DNA of 7,436 bases from Clostridia bacterium (GCA_017442445.1 JAFRZS010000093.1:1-7436), one strand, 5' to 3'. Shown: positions 1 to 5,708, counted from the stretch's first letter. Numbers and translations are program-made. Notes: generated from the sequence alone by a model not told the origin.

Positions 1-55
1 AAAGCGATTTAAGAGTAAAATTATGTAGTAAACTAAATTGATTGGAGAATACTAA

Positions 56-373
56 ATGAGCCAGGATTTTGAAGCTCCCGATATCGTCAGTGTTTTCGAC
101 GAATACGGTGTAGAGCATTATTTTGAGGAACTTAAAAGAATTGAAACAGATACAGGAAAATATGTTGCACTCCTTCCCTACTACAGTGATGACGGAAGCA
201 TCATTGAGGAGGATTTTGATGAAGATGATGACGGTATAATTATTCTCAAAGTCCTTGAAAAGGGTAAAGATGTATTTCTTGAAGATATTGCCGATCCTGA
301 AGAGCTTGAAGATGTTGTCGGCATATTCACAGATGTTCTTGCTGAAGAATTTGATATTAAATTAGAAAATTGA
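56..373 (+). CDS. DUF1292 family small acidic protein (YrzB-like)
   Basis: This is a 105-residue cytosolic protein of unknown biochemical function, without signal peptide or membrane segment. The N-terminal half has the pattern typical of DUF1292 proteins (B. subtilis YrzB family): a beta-rich start with 'VFDEYGVEHYFE' (residues 13-24), then 'GKYVALLPY' (34-42). A very acidic linker follows (about 44-60), then 'IIILKVLEKG' (61-70) and a C-terminal helix. The ATG at 56 has a GGAG ribosome binding site at 44-47 with 8-nt spacing. In many Firmicutes this family lies next to ruvX/yqgF and alaS; only 55 bases are visible upstream, so that cannot be tested here. The TGA stop at 371-373 directly abuts the structured RNA that follows. 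Family assignment is by recalled sequence pattern; the role is unknown. Confidence 0.85.
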   Translation: MSQDFEAPDIVSVFDEYGVEHYFEELKRIETDTGKYVALLPYYSDDGSIIEEDFDEDDDGIIILKVLEKGKDVFLEDIADPEELEDVVGIFTDVLAEEFDIKLEN

Positions 374-563
374 TTTGTTCCCTGCCACTCTCGATAACTG
401 CGGTCTATATTAACCCAACAATTTTTTAAAGGGAGCCTATCTCTTCCGGCGGATTGCAGACCTCCCGATTTTATCGGACGAAGGGAGCGTGAAAACGGAA
501 GGCGGCACCCACCTGCTTTCTGATGCAGGTTATTATCGGCCGCAACCGGTTTGGCGGGGTTTT
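374..563 (+). ncRNA. ssrS: Probable 6S RNA (SsrS)
   Basis: This non-coding interval folds into a long, interrupted rod like 6S RNA, which mimics an open promoter and binds the housekeeping RNA polymerase holoenzyme. A closing stem pairs 381-387 (CCTGCCA) with 552-558 (TGGCGGG). A second 7-bp stem pairs 399-405 (TGCGGTC) with 538-544 (GGCCGCA). A central open region follows on both strands (about 406-430 and 531-537). Inner elements are CTTCCG 443-448 with CGGAAG 496-501, a CCGAT/ATCGG hairpin at 465-477, and an ACCTGC/GCAGGT hairpin at 511-530. The stretch GGCGGCACCCACCT (501-514) matches my recollection of the conserved 3' half of 6S RNAs. The closing stem is followed by TTTT (560-563), as in an intrinsic terminator. 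The length (~190 nt) fits the family. Ends are approximate. A weak candidate promoter lies inside the upstream gene (-35 TTGCTG 339-344, -10 TAGAAA 363-368), so processing from the upstream transcript is also possible. Another structured RNA class cannot be excluded without a covariance search. Confidence 0.75.
552..563 (+). terminator. 3' closing strand and T-run of the 6S-like RNA
   Basis: The 3' half of the closing stem (TGGCGGG, 552-558) is followed by GTTTT. It pairs with CCTGCCA at 381-387 across the whole RNA, so termination would depend on the complete fold. The U-run is short. The next gene starts only 17 nt later, so partial read-through is plausible. Confidence 0.45.
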
Positions 564-579
564 GGTTTGGTGATTTATT

Positions 580-1278
580 TTGAAAAAAGTAGCTCCGGGC
601 AGAGTTATAGATATAACCCCCTTTTCAGAGGGTTTTTTATATGTCGTTGAAGATAAACTTCCTGACGGTACATATAAAGCTTCGTTTTATTCCTATAACC
701 ATCTGACTTTAAATACTACAGCTGTAACAAGAGTTGAATACCAGAAATATAAATTCGGCTTCGCATACGAAGAAATAGTAAAAGAAATTGTTGACTATAT
801 ATTCTGTGATGTATGTAAATTTTCGGATAACACAGTTCTGGTAAACTCACATGACGGCTATATCAGTGTTTTTGATAATCAAGGTAAGCTTACCTTTGAC
901 GGTGAGATTCTTTATAAAAACGCAAACCTCAGCGGCGCTTGTGTTGATAACGATACTTTATGGTTTGCTGTTAAGGATAAAAACTGCATAATCAACTATT
1001 CCCCACTTAAGAGAAAGATTCTCACGCGCATCGGCGGAGGAATAAACACAGGTTTTGCAGGTCCTGTCAACATTTTTAAAAGGGACAATTATCTGTATGT
1101 ATCAAACAGTCATAATAACAGTATAAGAGTTTTTAATACTGACACACTTGTTGCAAACGGATATCTGAAATTTAAAGAGGAATTAAAGAATTTCTTTAAG
1201 GTCGGCACAATAGAATATGTGCATCTGACATCAGGAATTTATGCGCTTGACTATACCGATATTCCGAGGTTAGACTAA
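580..1278 (+). CDS. Hypothetical protein with an NHL-like beta-propeller repeat
   Basis: I do not recognise this 232-residue protein as a named family. It is rich in short beta-strand/turn units with a propeller look: 'DGYISVFDNQGKL' (92-104), 'NDTLWFAVKDKNCIINY' (124-140), and above all 156-187. The last unit follows the NHL pattern: a Gly-rich lead (IGGG, 151-154), F-x-G-P (159-162), then 'LYVSNSHNNSIRVFNT' (172-187). That is about three or four blades, too few for a closed propeller alone, so it may be a degenerate, divergent or partial one. No signal peptide or membrane helix is seen. TTG at 580 is chosen because an in-frame TGA lies at 571-573, leaving almost no room upstream; a weak GGTGA at 569-573 is the only Shine-Dalgarno candidate. 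The gene follows the 6S-like RNA with no separate promoter visible, so it may depend on read-through. It ends at the shared palindromic terminator at 1291. Confidence 0.75.
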   Translation: MKKVAPGRVIDITPFSEGFLYVVEDKLPDGTYKASFYSYNHLTLNTTAVTRVEYQKYKFGFAYEEIVKEIVDYIFCDVCKFSDNTVLVNSHDGYISVFDNQGKLTFDGEILYKNANLSGACVDNDTLWFAVKDKNCIINYSPLKRKILTRIGGGINTGFAGPVNIFKRDNYLYVSNSHNNSIRVFNTDTLVANGYLKFKEELKNFFKVGTIEYVHLTSGIYALDYTDIPRLD

Positions 1279-1290
1279 ATTTATAATTAA

Positions 1291-1330
1291 AAAACTGAGG
1301 TGTTGTTTATATAAACAACACCTCAGTTTT
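1291..1330. terminator. Bidirectional intrinsic terminator between convergent genes
   Basis: A perfect 19-bp inverted repeat pairs 1291-1309 with 1312-1330 around a 2-base centre. The core CTGAGGTGTTGTTTA is flanked by A-runs on the left and T-runs on the right, so each strand gives a GC-containing stem followed by a U-tract. It sits 13 nt past the stop of the + strand NHL-like gene and 13 nt past the stop of the - strand acyl-CoA synthetase gene, and serves both. Confidence 0.93.
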
Positions 1331-1343
1331 TTGTTACTAAGAA

Positions 1344-2987
1344 TTAAGCATTATCAGACTTTCTGATTGCTGCTCTGCGGATTTTTCCGTTTACAGTCTT
1401 GGGTAAAGCATCTACAAATTCTACTATTCTCGGATATTTGTAGGGTGCGGTTTCCTTTTTGACATACTGCTGAAGCTCTTTTTTGAGTTCATCTGTTCCG
1501 TCATAACCGGGTTTAAGAACAATTGTAGCCTTAACAACATTACCTCTCAACGGATCAGGAACACCTGTTACAGCACATTCAAGAACAGACGGATGCTCTG
1601 TTAAAACACTTTCAATTTCAAAGGGACCGATTCTGTATCCTGAAGACTTGATAACATCATCAGTTCTTCCGACATACCAGAAATAACCATCTTCGTCTTT
1701 CCATGCAGTGTCACCTGTATGATAAACATCATCATACCAAGTAGCTTTTGTCTTTTCTTCATCTCTGTAATAACCCATGAACAAGCCGATGGGTTTTTCT
1801 TTTGTTCTGATGATGATTTCACCTGTTACTCCGGGCGGTACAGAATTTCCGTCTTCGTCAACGATGTCAACATCGTACTGCATAACAGGTTTGCCCATAG
1901 AACCTGGTTTAGGCTCAGTTCCTAAAAGGTTCGCAATTGTAAGAGTTGTTTCTGTCTGACCGAAGCCTTCCATAAGCTTGATGCCTGTCTGCTTGTACCA
2001 GTTATTGAATACATCAGGATTTAATGCTTCACCTGCAATTGTGCAATATTCAAGATTTGATAAATCATAGGATGCAACATCCTCCTGTAACAAGAATCTG
2101 AACATTGTCGGAGGACAGCAGAGTGTTGTAATTTTATAATCCTGAAGCTTCTGAAGTATATCTTTAGCATCAAATTTATCAAAATCATATGTGAAAACAC
2201 AAGTTTCCATAAACATCTGACCGTAAAGTTTGCCCCATACAGCTTTACCCCAACCTGTATCAGCAATTGTAAGATGTCTGCCATCGGGCACTACCTTATG
2301 CCAATACTTTGCTGTTGAAAGATGACCGAGTGCATAAAGGTAATTGTGCATAGCCATTTTGGGATTACCTGTTGTTCCTGATGAGAAATACATGATGCTG
2401 GGTTCTTCAACATTTGTATCTACTCTTTCGAGTTTATCATCAGCTTTTTCCATATCGGTCATGAAATCGTCCCAACCGTCACGGGTACCGTTAACCATAA
2501 TTCTGACTTTGAGACTCGGACATTCGGGTAATGCTGCATCAACGTGTTCTGCTGTTTCACCATCACCTGTGCAAAGAACAGCTTTTATATCTGCTGAATT
2601 TACACGGTAAACGATATCATGTTTCGTAAGAAGAAATGATGCAGGAATACATACAGCACCTAATTTATGAAGTGCCAAGATTGTAAACCAGAACTGATAA
2701 TGTCTTTTTAAGATAACCATTACCATATCGCCTTTTCCGATACCTTTAGCTCTTAACATATTCGCTGTTTTGTCGCTGTAATATTTTAAATCGCCATAAG
2801 TAAAAAGATGTTCTTCTCCTTTAGGATTGCACCATAAAAGTGCAGGTCTGTCCGGCTCACCTTTTGCGATTTCATCAACTACGTCATAAGCAAAATTAAA
2901 ATTACTTTCGTATTTGAATTTATAACTTTTTAAGACACCGTTTTCATCAAAAACGTCATCAACAAATCTTTCGTTTATATTAAGCAT
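1344..2987 (-). CDS. AMP-forming acyl-CoA synthetase (medium/branched-chain, MACS type)
   Basis: This 547-residue enzyme of the ANL adenylate-forming superfamily converts a carboxylic acid, ATP and CoA to acyl-CoA, AMP and PPi through an acyl-adenylate. All core motifs are intact: the P-loop 'YFSSGTTGNPKMAMH' (200-214), 'GFGQTETT' (341-348), 'YHTGDT' (422-427) with ribose-binding D426, the hinge motif 'GRTDDVIKSSGYR' (440-452), and the catalytic lysine K535 in 'PKTVNGKIRR'. The segment 'DTGWGKAVWGKLYGQ' (243-257) resembles medium-chain acyl-CoA synthetases (ACSM and the Methanosarcina enzyme, reported to prefer short branched acids such as 2-methylbutyrate) more than acetyl-CoA synthetase. 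The length is normal and no lesion is seen. The ATG at 2985-2987 is preceded by AGGTAGG overlapping the stop of the upstream regulator gene, 10 nt away, so the two are co-transcribed from the T-box promoter at 3884. Substrate cannot be fixed from sequence; I favour a branched short-chain acid because of the T-box reading. Aryl acids or propionate remain possible. Confidence 0.93.
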   Translation of the reverse strand: MLNINERFVDDVFDENGVLKSYKFKYESNFNFAYDVVDEIAKGEPDRPALLWCNPKGEEHLFTYGDLKYYSDKTANMLRAKGIGKGDMVMVILKRHYQFWFTILALHKLGAVCIPASFLLTKHDIVYRVNSADIKAVLCTGDGETAEHVDAALPECPSLKVRIMVNGTRDGWDDFMTDMEKADDKLERVDTNVEEPSIMYFSSGTTGNPKMAMHNYLYALGHLSTAKYWHKVVPDGRHLTIADTGWGKAVWGKLYGQMFMETCVFTYDFDKFDAKDILQKLQDYKITTLCCPPTMFRFLLQEDVASYDLSNLEYCTIAGEALNPDVFNNWYKQTGIKLMEGFGQTETTLTIANLLGTEPKPGSMGKPVMQYDVDIVDEDGNSVPPGVTGEIIIRTKEKPIGLFMGYYRDEEKTKATWYDDVYHTGDTAWKDEDGYFWYVGRTDDVIKSSGYRIGPFEIESVLTEHPSVLECAVTGVPDPLRGNVVKATIVLKPGYDGTDELKKELQQYVKKETAPYKYPRIVEFVDALPKTVNGKIRRAAIRKSDNA

Positions 2988-2997
2988 TTATTAAAAC

Positions 2998-3564
2998 CTA
3001 CCTCTTCATCGTTATTGCAAGGAATACACAATCCTCGCCGCCTGTCGCAATCATACCGTGACCGTGTCCTGAATCATATAAAGCACAATCACCCTCATTG
3101 AGAACTTCAATGTGATCCTCAAATGCAATTTTAAGACTGCCTTTTAATACGTAGTCAAACTCTTGACCTTTGTGTGTGGAAAGCTTGATCGGCTTATCCT
3201 GTTCTTCATCGGAATAAGGTGCAGTAACCAAAAACGGTTCACAAATCTTCCCTTTCAGATTGTAGCCGAGGTGATAATAATTAAATCCAGATCTGCGCTT
3301 CATCGGCAAACCCTTGTCTTTTCTGACTATCGTGTAGAAAGAAAGTCTCGGATTGTCGCCTGTCAAAAGCTCAATCATATCAACACCAAATTTTTCAGCA
3401 CACTTATAAATGAATGTAAAGCTGAAATCCGTTTCACCCTGTTCTGCATTCTTGTATTCTTCAATGGTGCAGCCAATATGCTCAGCCATCTCCTTCTCGG
3501 ACAAATCAAGAATGTCTCTCAATGCTCGTATTCGTTCTGCAATTTCTCTAATTTGAAGCTCCAT
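2998..3564 (-). CDS. XRE-family regulator with C-terminal cupin domain
   Basis: This 188-residue predicted transcription factor combines an N-terminal helix-turn-helix (about 5-68; recognition region near 'LSEKEMAEHIGCTIEEYKNA', 21-40) with a C-terminal cupin beta-barrel (about 95-186). Cupin motif 1 is 'HKGQEFDYVLKG' (131-142, candidate metal ligands H131 and E135) and motif 2 includes 'GDCALYDSGHGHG' (158-170, H167/H169). In this architecture the cupin senses a small molecule or metal and the HTH binds operator DNA. The ATG at 3562-3564 has AAAGGAAG at 3572-3579 with 7-nt spacing. It is the first gene after the T-box terminator and lies 10 nt ahead of the acyl-CoA synthetase gene. Such XRE-cupin genes next to AMP-forming ligases recur in Clostridia and some archaea, suggesting it regulates or senses the ligase pathway. 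The ligand is unknown. Confidence 0.9.
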   Translation of the reverse strand: MELQIREIAERIRALRDILDLSEKEMAEHIGCTIEEYKNAEQGETDFSFTFIYKCAEKFGVDMIELLTGDNPRLSFYTIVRKDKGLPMKRRSGFNYYHLGYNLKGKICEPFLVTAPYSDEEQDKPIKLSTHKGQEFDYVLKGSLKIAFEDHIEVLNEGDCALYDSGHGHGMIATGGEDCVFLAITMKR

Positions 3565-3598
3565 GTTACAACTTCCTTTCTTAAATTTTTTTGATAAT

Positions 3599-3637
3599 AA
3601 AAAAAATCCCGTCCTAAGTAAAAACTTTAGGACGAGA
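3599..3637 (-). terminator. Regulated T-box terminator
   Basis: On the - strand an 11-bp stem pairs TCTCGTCCTAA (3637-3627) with TTAGGACGGGA (3617-3607), allowing one T-G pair, around a short A/T loop. Eight U residues follow (3606-3599). Its 5' arm is the same segment used by the antiterminator helix, so the two structures are mutually exclusive. Uncharged tRNA should favour read-through into the regulator gene. Confidence 0.95.
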
Positions 3638-3849
3638 TATTATCCCGTGGTACCACCTAAATTCAGTGCAAATGCACCCTCAAGCTCTAACAAGCTTTAG
3701 ACTTTAACGCAGTCATACGATGACGCCTACTGTAATTTTCGGGCCACAGCTCGGGAGTGATGAGTTTTCGGCAAACACTATCTGCTTTCACCAACCGCAG
3801 ACTCTCTGAAATGTTTTCAGCCTGAACCGTCTCCGTCTTTGCTTTTATG
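3599..3849 (-). promoter_or_regulatory. T-box riboswitch leader, specifier probably ATC (Ile)
   Basis: This is a complete - strand T-box leader, which reads the anticodon and charging state of a tRNA. Stem I runs from about 3835 to 3741. It has the distal AGAGA (3807-3803), a TCTGC/GCAGA stem (3801-3797 with 3785-3781) and the GGTTGGTG loop region. A lower helix pairs CGGAG 3835-3831 with CTCCCG 3757-3752. The specifier loop contains CTCATCA (3764-3758). The ATC at 3761-3759, followed by A and then the lower helix, matches the register of known specifiers such as glyQS, so isoleucine is preferred; CTC (Leu, 3764-3762) is the alternative. A Stem III hairpin GTGC-ATTT-GCAC lies at 3677-3666. 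The antiterminator pairs TTTAGG 3661-3656 with CCTAAA 3631-3626 and ACGGGA 3648-3643 with TCTCGT 3637-3632, leaving the bulge TGGTACC (3655-3649). Its UGGU complements tRNA 3' ends ACCA, consistent with Ile or Leu tRNAs having discriminator A. It controls the XRE-cupin and acyl-CoA synthetase genes. Confidence 0.95.
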
Positions 3850-3855
3850 TTAAGG

Positions 3856-3884
3856 ATTATATCACCTGATTTTTTATTTGTCAA
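3856..3884 (-). promoter_or_regulatory. Consensus sigma-A promoter of the T-box operon
   Basis: The - strand carries TTGACA (3884-3879), a 17-nt spacer and TATAAT (3861-3856), a perfect match to the housekeeping promoter consensus. Transcription should begin near 3849, just ahead of Stem I. The -35 lies within the last codons of the upstream fumarase beta gene (stop at 3876-3874). A strong promoter with a terminating leader implies that control is mainly by attenuation. Confidence 0.92.
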
Positions 3885-4416
3885 GAGTTTTTTTAAATAA
3901 ATTTTCACCATGTGAATCTATGGCAACTATCAACGGAAAATTATAAATCTCAAGACGCTTTACGGACTCACAGCCAAGCTCCTCAAAAGCTATAACCTCA
4001 CAGCTTTTTACGGATTTAGCCGCAAGTGCACCTGCACCGCCGATTGCACAGAAATAAACTGCTTCATTTCTGATAATAGCTTCACAGACCTCGTCATTTC
4101 TCTCGCCTTTGCCGATAATAGCCTTCAACCCTTTATCAAGCAAAAGAGGTGTAAAAGAGTCCATTCTTCCCGATGTCGTCGGACCGCAACTTCCAATCGG
4201 CAAACCTTCAGGAGTAGGCGTAGGCCCCGCATAATAAACACACGCACCGTCAAGCTCAAAAGGTAAGTTCTCACCGTTTTTTATAAGCTCAACTATTTTC
4301 TTGTGTGCCGCATCACGAGCTGTATAGACCATGCCCGAAAGATATACTCTGTCACCCGCTTTGAGTTTTAGATTATATGTTTTTAAATCACTTGTGTTAA
4401 TATAATATTCAGACAT
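3874..4416 (-). CDS. Class I fumarate hydratase, beta (C-terminal) subunit
   Basis: This 180-residue protein matches the beta subunit of two-subunit [4Fe-4S] fumarases/L-tartrate dehydratases (FumA C-terminal/TtdB family), which interconvert fumarate and malate in the cytosol. Visible signatures are 'YTARDAAHK' (31-39), 'YYAGPTPTPEGLPIGSCGPTTS' split as the AGP turn (63-65) and 'GSCGPTTSGRMD' (75-86), 'GKG' (102-104), 'GGAGALAAK' (126-134), and the C-terminal 'AIDSHG' (165-170). The iron-sulfur ligands are on the alpha subunit, which is not in this window, so the protein is not expected to work alone. The ATG at 4414-4416 overlaps the TAA stop of the upstream DivIVA-like gene by one base (TAATG), implying translational coupling. 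No terminator separates its stop from the T-box promoter. Tartrate dehydratase cannot be excluded as the activity. Confidence 0.9.
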   Translation of the reverse strand: MSEYYINTSDLKTYNLKLKAGDRVYLSGMVYTARDAAHKKIVELIKNGENLPFELDGACVYYAGPTPTPEGLPIGSCGPTTSGRMDSFTPLLLDKGLKAIIGKGERNDEVCEAIIRNEAVYFCAIGGAGALAAKSVKSCEVIAFEELGCESVKRLEIYNFPLIVAIDSHGENLFKKTLDK

Positions 4417-4706
4417 TAACTTTCTGCCTTTTCTTTTTTGGTTGTGCGTTTTTTTGTAGATTTTTTCTTTGTTTCTGTTTCAGTTTTCTTTGTTTCTGAC
4501 TTTTTCGGTTTTGAAGCTTTCAGCTTTTCAATTTCAGCCTCAAGACTTGCAATTTTGTCTTCAGCATCTTTTAAAGCTCTTACCTTTTCACCGATTATTC
4601 TTTTATCATCAACTATTTCCGTCTGAAGCTGTTCAATATATTTTATAACATCTTCGCGTTTAAAACCGCCGAAAACTGCTGATCTGAAAATTATTTCCTT
4701 ACTCAC
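4416..4706 (-). CDS. Short DivIVA-like coiled-coil protein with basic tail
   Basis: This is a 96-residue protein counted from the GTG at 4706-4704. The N-terminus 'FGGFKREDVIKYIEQLQ' is the DivIVA/GpsB-type lipid-binding or membrane-curvature motif seen in many small Firmicutes proteins. A heptad-like coiled coil follows (about 22-64, ending near 'IASLEAEIEKLKASK'). The tail is about 30 residues of low-complexity Lys/Thr/Glu/Ser, probably disordered. A longer reading from TTG at 4721 would add five residues (M-E-D-A-F), but that TTG overlaps the GGAGG at 4719-4715. The GTG has this GGAGG at the ideal 8-nt distance, so the GTG is preferred. It is translationally coupled to the fumarase beta gene. 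The function is unknown; a role in cell division or as a scaffold would be inferred from the motif only. It is much shorter than true DivIVA. Confidence 0.8.
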   Translation of the reverse strand: MSKEIIFRSAVFGGFKREDVIKYIEQLQTEIVDDKRIIGEKVRALKDAEDKIASLEAEIEKLKASKPKKSETKKTETETKKKSTKKRTTKKEKAES

Positions 4707-4714
4707 AAACGCAT

Positions 4715-4719
4715 CCTCC
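4715..4719 (-). promoter_or_regulatory. Ribosome binding site that sets the GTG start
   Basis: GGAGG on the - strand lies 8 nt before GTG 4706-4704. It lies inside the codons that the longer TTG reading would use, so it decides the start in favour of GTG. It also directly follows the U-tract of the transketolase terminator hairpin. Confidence 0.8.
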
Positions 4720-4751
4720 AAAAAGAAATGCCGTCATGACAACGACATTTC
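4720..4751 (-). terminator. Intrinsic terminator after the transketolase genes
   Basis: On the - strand, GAAATGTCGT (4751-4742) pairs with ACGGCATTTC (4734-4725) over 10 bp with one T-G pair, with a 7-nt loop and five U residues (4724-4720). It lies 7 nt past the stop of the transketolase C-terminal gene. The short U-tract runs straight into the next gene's GGAGG, and no strong promoter is seen before that gene, so read-through is likely partial. Confidence 0.75.
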
Positions 4752-4757
4752 AGTAAA

Positions 4758-5705
4758 TTATTTCTTTAAAGCTATAGCTGCCTTTGCTTTTTCAACGATA
4801 TTAGCAGCTGTAAGACCGTAAATCTTAAGCATTTCTACTGCAGGACCTGAGCCGCCGAACTTGTCTTCAACACCGACTCTGATTACAGGAACAGGAACTG
4901 TTTCGCAAACTACTTCAGTAACTGCTGAACCGAGTCCGCCGATGATTGAAGCTTCTTCTGCAGTAACGATAGCGCCTGTAGATTTTGCAGCTTCAATAAT
5001 AATATCACGGTCTATGGGTTTGATTGTATGAATATTAATAACCTTTGCAGAAATACCTTCAGATGCAAGTAAATCTTTGGCAATCAATGCTTCATTAACC
5101 ATAAGACCTGTAGCAATAATTGTTACATCTTTACCGTCAGCGAGCTGAACACCTTTGCCGATTTCAAATTTATAGTCCTCAGCATTGAGTCTGGGAAGAG
5201 CAAGTCTTCCGAAACGAAGATAGAACGGGCCTTCTGTTTCAGCTGCTGCGAATACAGCTGCACGTGCTTCAACATCATCACAAGGATTGATGATTGTCAT
5301 GCCGGGGATTGTTCTCATTAATGCGATATCTTCACAGCACTGATGACTTGCACCGTCTTCACCGACTGAGATACCGGCATGTGTTGCACCGATTTTAACA
5401 TTGAGGTGAGGATAACCTACTGTGTTTCTTACCTGTTCAAAAGCTCTGCCTGCAACAAACATTGCAAACGAACTTGCAAACGGTATAAAACCAACAGTTG
5501 AAAGACCTGCTGCAACGTTTACCATGTTGCATTCTGCAATACCCGCATCAAAAAATCTGTCGGGATATGCCTTTTTGAACATACCTGTTTTTGTAGCAGC
5601 GGCAAGGTCAGCATCAACAACTACTACTTTTTCATTCTTTTCGCCGAGTTCTACAAGAGCTTTACCGTAGGCTTCTCTTGTAGCTAATTTAATTGTGTCT
5701 GCCAT
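4758..5705 (-). CDS. Transketolase, C-terminal subunit
   Basis: This 315-residue half of a split thiamine-diphosphate transketolase holds the pyrimidine-binding domain (about 5-170) and the C-terminal transketolase domain (about 185-312). With the N-terminal subunit it moves two-carbon ketol units between sugar phosphates in the non-oxidative pentose phosphate pathway. E58 in 'GIAECN' (55-60) is the cofactor-activating glutamate. H109 in 'GATHAG' and 'GEDGASHQ' (115-122) line the active site. 'PFYLRFGR' (160-167) and 'AEEASIIGGLGS' (249-260) are further family marks. The ATG at 5703-5705 is 3 nt after the TAA of the N-terminal gene, with GGAGG (5718-5714) inside that gene at 8-nt spacing. The adjacent pairing rules out a DXS or an E1 oxo-acid dehydrogenase beta reading in practice. 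The length is normal and the gene is intact. Confidence 0.96.
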   Translation of the reverse strand: MADTIKLATREAYGKALVELGEKNEKVVVVDADLAAATKTGMFKKAYPDRFFDAGIAECNMVNVAAGLSTVGFIPFASSFAMFVAGRAFEQVRNTVGYPHLNVKIGATHAGISVGEDGASHQCCEDIALMRTIPGMTIINPCDDVEARAAVFAAAETEGPFYLRFGRLALPRLNAEDYKFEIGKGVQLADGKDVTIIATGLMVNEALIAKDLLASEGISAKVINIHTIKPIDRDIIIEAAKSTGAIVTAEEASIIGGLGSAVTEVVCETVPVPVIRVGVEDKFGGSGPAVEMLKIYGLTAANIVEKAKAAIALKK

Positions 5706-5708
5706 TCC

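Noticed and set aside
1291..1330. The 19-bp perfect palindrome as an operator or mobile-element end
   Set aside because: Its place between two convergent stops, and the A-run and T-run on either flank, are those of a bidirectional intrinsic terminator. No second copy is seen in the window.
2021..2284. Overlapping open frames inside the acyl-CoA synthetase and transketolase genes
   Set aside because: They lie in other frames of intact, well-matched enzymes and have no ribosome binding sites or recognisable domains.
3687..3911. A 74-codon open frame on the - strand within the leader region
   Set aside because: It spans the sigma-A promoter and Stem I to Stem III of the T-box, has no ribosome binding site and no protein-like composition. 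The RNA structure explains the sequence.
4440..4515. Low-complexity T/C-rich stretch as a possible non-coding repeat
   Set aside because: It is the antisense of Lys/Thr/Glu codons in the tail of the DivIVA-like protein and stays in frame, so it is coding low complexity and not a tandem repeat array.
4707..4721. TTG at 4721-4719 as the start of the DivIVA-like protein
   Set aside because: It overlaps the GGAGG that sits 8 nt before GTG 4706-4704, and the extra five residues have no support. The GTG start is preferred.
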